Of a stretch of DNA of 64,000 bases, positions 62,560 through 64,000 are shown in pieces (positions within the stretch are counted from its first letter, which is position 1; every line of letters begins with the position of its first letter). Both the position numbers and the translations under genes were made by a program. The notes beneath the pieces were generated by a model, which saw nothing but the letters and a program-made list of their open reading frames with translations, did no database searches and was not told the DNA's origin. The DNA lies in NCBI RefSeq assembly GCF_001640025.1, contig NC_031671.1, positions 1,736,001-1,800,000 on the forward strand, in the 5' to 3' direction. The stretch is from Sugiyamaella lignohabitans (taxonomy: Eukaryota > Ascomycota > Dipodascomycetes > Dipodascales > Trichomonascaceae).

Positions 62560-62699
62560 TGCCTCCGGCGGCTGGGGCTCCGCCCCAGACCCTGGTTGCT
62601 CCTGCTTCGCAGGAGTTGTCTGGGGATGGCCGACGACCGACTCGAGCGCAGCGAGAGGAGCAGCCAGGGTCTGGGGGGGAGCCCCAGCCACCGGAGGCT
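62560..62699. repeat. GC-rich inverted repeat, full Y-X element
   Basis: Y unit then X unit with GCA loop. The right middle hairpin is slightly damaged (GGGGGGGAGCCCC). It starts 39 bp after the SHM1 stop and ends 22 bp from the tRNA-Ala 3' end. Confidence 0.94.
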
Positions 62700-62708
62700 G
62701 ACCCCCCA

Positions 62709-62720
62709 GAAATAAAAAAA
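62709..62720 (-). terminator. Pol III terminator of tRNA-Ala
   Basis: On the minus strand a T7 run directly follows the tRNA 3' end. Confidence 0.85.
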
Positions 62721-62794
62721 TGGACGAATCCGGAATTGAACCGGAGACCTCTCGCATGCTAAGCGAGCGCCATAACCAACTAGACTATACGCCC
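62721..62794 (-). tRNA. tRNA-Ala (anticodon AGC)
   Basis: A 74 nt cloverleaf: acceptor GGGCGTA with G3-U70 (the alanine identity pair) and discriminator A. Anticodon loop TTAGCAT in a CTCGC/GCGAG stem; T arm TCCGG-TTCAATT-CCGGA. No intron. Confidence 0.97.
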
Positions 62795-62885
62795 AATTTC
62801 TGACAGTGTCAGACATAGCTTCCTTTTACATGTCAACTCTTATCTTATCAGTCAATAGCAGGTAACCTAACCCTGGGATCCGAGA

Positions 62886-62895
62886 TATATAAATA
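62886..62895 (+). promoter_or_regulatory. TATA box of the LTR
   Basis: TATATAAATA lies about 80 bp inside the element, as expected for a U3 promoter. Confidence 0.55.
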
Positions 62896-62907
62896 CTCGT
62901 AGTTTCC

Positions 62908-63099
62908 CTTAGAAGTTGGAAGACTAAGCTTGGTTATCATTAAGTCTTCTTATACTAACTTCTAAGGTGAGTTTTCAATTATAATACATTAAGTCTTCTT
63001 ATACTAACTTCTAAGACGGGTAAGGCCTCAACCCGGATACAACATATCCTTCGACCTTACAGAATAACCAAGCTTACCAAGTGACGAGAAAACACTTGG
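62908..63099 (+). other. Structured retroelement leader with duplicated splice-site-like segment
   Basis: Two exact 29 bp direct repeats (62938-62966, 62987-63015) each end TACTAACTTCTAAG. GTGAGT (62967) follows the first, making a 49 nt intron-like unit. An upstream segment (62908-62925) can pair with either repeat. Exact 13 bp inverted repeats lie at 62925-62937 and 63064-63076, and a 7 bp hairpin (CCAAGTG/CACTTGG) at 63077-63099. Confidence 0.6.
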
Positions 63100-63176
63100 A
63101 TTGATCGAAATTACTGAAATTTTTTTTTCGCGAACTCGATCACCACTCCTAGTCCCTCCCTCTTCTCCCAGCCAAT

Positions 63177-64000
63177 ATGATCCCATTCTGGCGGACGCAC
63201 GAATCTGGCCAATCAGGAGACGCCAAGCATCCCAAAGGACGTTCCACCGCGATGGTTAGCAGGGCCCAGACTTATCCAGGGGATTCCGATTCCGATGATG
63301 ATCTGGACACCTTTCATGATACCTTTTCTGATCGCCTACAGCTGGACGATAAGTCAGATATCCTGCAGGAGAACACTGATTTTCCTGCTACGCGCCGCAA
63401 GCGGGCACCCCCTGCGTTGGATCCGCAGCAGCTTGAAACCTTAAATAAGCTCATCCCAACACTCAAGGTCAAGGAGGAGATCCGAGGATGGAAGTCGTTT
63501 GCCCAACACCAGGTACGACTTCTCCCTACTCAAAACCATCAGGTGATGAATCTGTTGGTTTCAAAGACCCGTGGTGAGATTTTAGCTAGTCTTTCCCCAT
63601 TTTCATCTATTAAGACGCCTTCGGCCGAAACATGGAAACAATTCTGGGACCTTCTTGAGCGCTTAGCGCTAACTCACAGTCCATCTTACAAGGATTGGAT
63701 TCAGAACTCCCGTGGTCCGCGCAATCTCGCTGAAGCACCTCAATACTTGAACAAATTTCAGGTTGCCGCTATGGATGCTAAGTTAGATGAAGAGTTCACT
63801 CGCACCATCCTTCTTTCCAAACTCGTTGAAATTCCAGAATTATATACGGCTATGCTAGATAAAATCGACGACCTTTCAATCCCCTTCGCGGATATTATTG
63901 ATTCACTTGCACGGAGAGCTCATCGGCTCCAAAGCCTGACAGCCTCCCGTTCTACGTCCACCAGAGTTACTTGCAGATTTTGCAAGCGGAAGGGCCATAC
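63177..64000 (+). CDS. Retrotransposon Gag, truncated by window end
   Basis: An open frame of at least 274 codons starts MIPFWRTHESGQSGD. It has a Ser/Asp-rich N-terminal part and a basic patch (ATRRKRAP), followed by a helical capsid-like region (WKQFWDLLERLALTH, APQYLNKFQVAAMDAKLDEEF, ILLSKLVEIPELY). The last visible residues are CRFCKRKGH, the start of a CCHC zinc knuckle for nucleic-acid binding. No stop occurs before the window edge. The ATG chosen is the first in frame after a C/T-rich leader. Copia versus gypsy cannot be told from this part. Confidence 0.8.
   Translation, partial: MIPFWRTHESGQSGDAKHPKGRSTAMVSRAQTYPGDSDSDDDLDTFHDTFSDRLQLDDKSDILQENTDFPATRRKRAPPALDPQQLETLNKLIPTLKVKEEIRGWKSFAQHQVRLLPTQNHQVMNLLVSKTRGEILASLSPFSSIKTPSAETWKQFWDLLERLALTHSPSYKDWIQNSRGPRNLAEAPQYLNKFQVAAMDAKLDEEFTRTILLSKLVEIPELYTAMLDKIDDLSIPFADIIDSLARRAHRLQSLTASRSTSTRVTCRFCKRKGH

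Larger units (their letters stand above)
62807..64000 (+). mobile_element. LTR retrotransposon, 5' end (LTR, leader and start of gag)
   Basis: The element starts with TGTCAGACA (TG at 62807; 62801 is an alternative) directly upstream of tRNA-Ala. It has TATATAAATA at 62886-62895, a structured leader and a gag frame from 63177 that runs off the window. Location 12 bp before a tRNA and a CCHC knuckle fit a Ty3/gypsy-type element; the polymerase region that would prove it lies outside. The end of the LTR and the primer-binding site are not identified. Confidence 0.75.

Noticed and set aside
1..64000. CTG codon reassignment
   Set aside because: CTG falls at conserved leucines, for example in the WDL motifs of MDV1 and in MTR4 and CCT7, so the standard code applies.

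Overview
The window is budding-yeast (Saccharomycotina) nuclear DNA. About 28 protein genes are readable, and most are ordinary single-copy yeast genes (RPB4, PNC1, KAE1, SEC20, SPC34, MDV1, CCT7, UTP30, HSM3, IPI3, MTR4, MRPL19, SHM1). CTG reads as leucine in conserved positions such as the WDL motifs of MDV1, so this is not a CTG-Ser yeast. It is intron-rich for a yeast: I place 16 introns in 10 genes, with GTAAGT-type donors and a CTAAC branch site usually 5-16 nt before the 3' AG. That, together with a dense GC-rich inverted repeat, suggests an early-branching lineage such as Trichomonascaceae/Dipodascaceae (Sugiyamaella- or Blastobotrys-like). The genus is a guess.

Layout. 1-12.7 kb: a KRE2/KTR mannosyltransferase, RPB4, palmitoyl-protein thioesterase, PNC1, KAE1, SEC20, SPC34 and a NAB3-like gene, strictly alternating in strand. 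12.7-29 kb: an accessory island with long gene-poor flanks and three intact, intronless, paralogous genes of 937-981 codons (P-loop NTPase with a PD-(D/E)XK-like C-terminal region). Two are tandem copies including their flanks and one is opposed. 29-51 kb: MDV1, tRNA-Ser(AGA), CCT7, an acidic fungal protein, a peroxisomal D-amino-acid oxidase, UTP30, HSM3, IPI3, an SDR, MTR4 and a four-TM protein. 51-62.5 kb: a SAT4/HAL4-type kinase with a 2.7 kb upstream region, a Ser/Gly-rich GPI-type wall protein, MRPL19 and SHM1. 62.7-64 kb: tRNA-Ala(AGC) with an LTR retrotransposon starting 12 bp upstream of it and running off the window.

The strongest unexplained signal is a GC-rich structured repeat at 30 loci. 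A unit of about 60 bp holds three successive hairpins, nearly all capped by a C-GNA-G triloop, and comes in two types (X and Y) that differ in the outer hairpin. Twelve loci are inverted pairs of about 140 bp, and all twelve join one X to one Y. Copies lie just after stop codons and inside 7 of the 16 introns, never in an exon I can recognise. The second strong signal is the NTPase cluster, which shows a roughly 900 bp gene-conversion tract, different changes to catalytic-type motifs in each copy, and promoter minisatellites expanded with different unit lengths.

Most genes are unrelated housekeeping functions and form no operon-like pathway. KAE1 (tRNA modification), UTP30, IPI3 and MTR4 (ribosome biogenesis and RNA surveillance) and NAB3 (non-coding transcription termination) share an RNA theme, but nothing in the sequence shows that their proximity matters.
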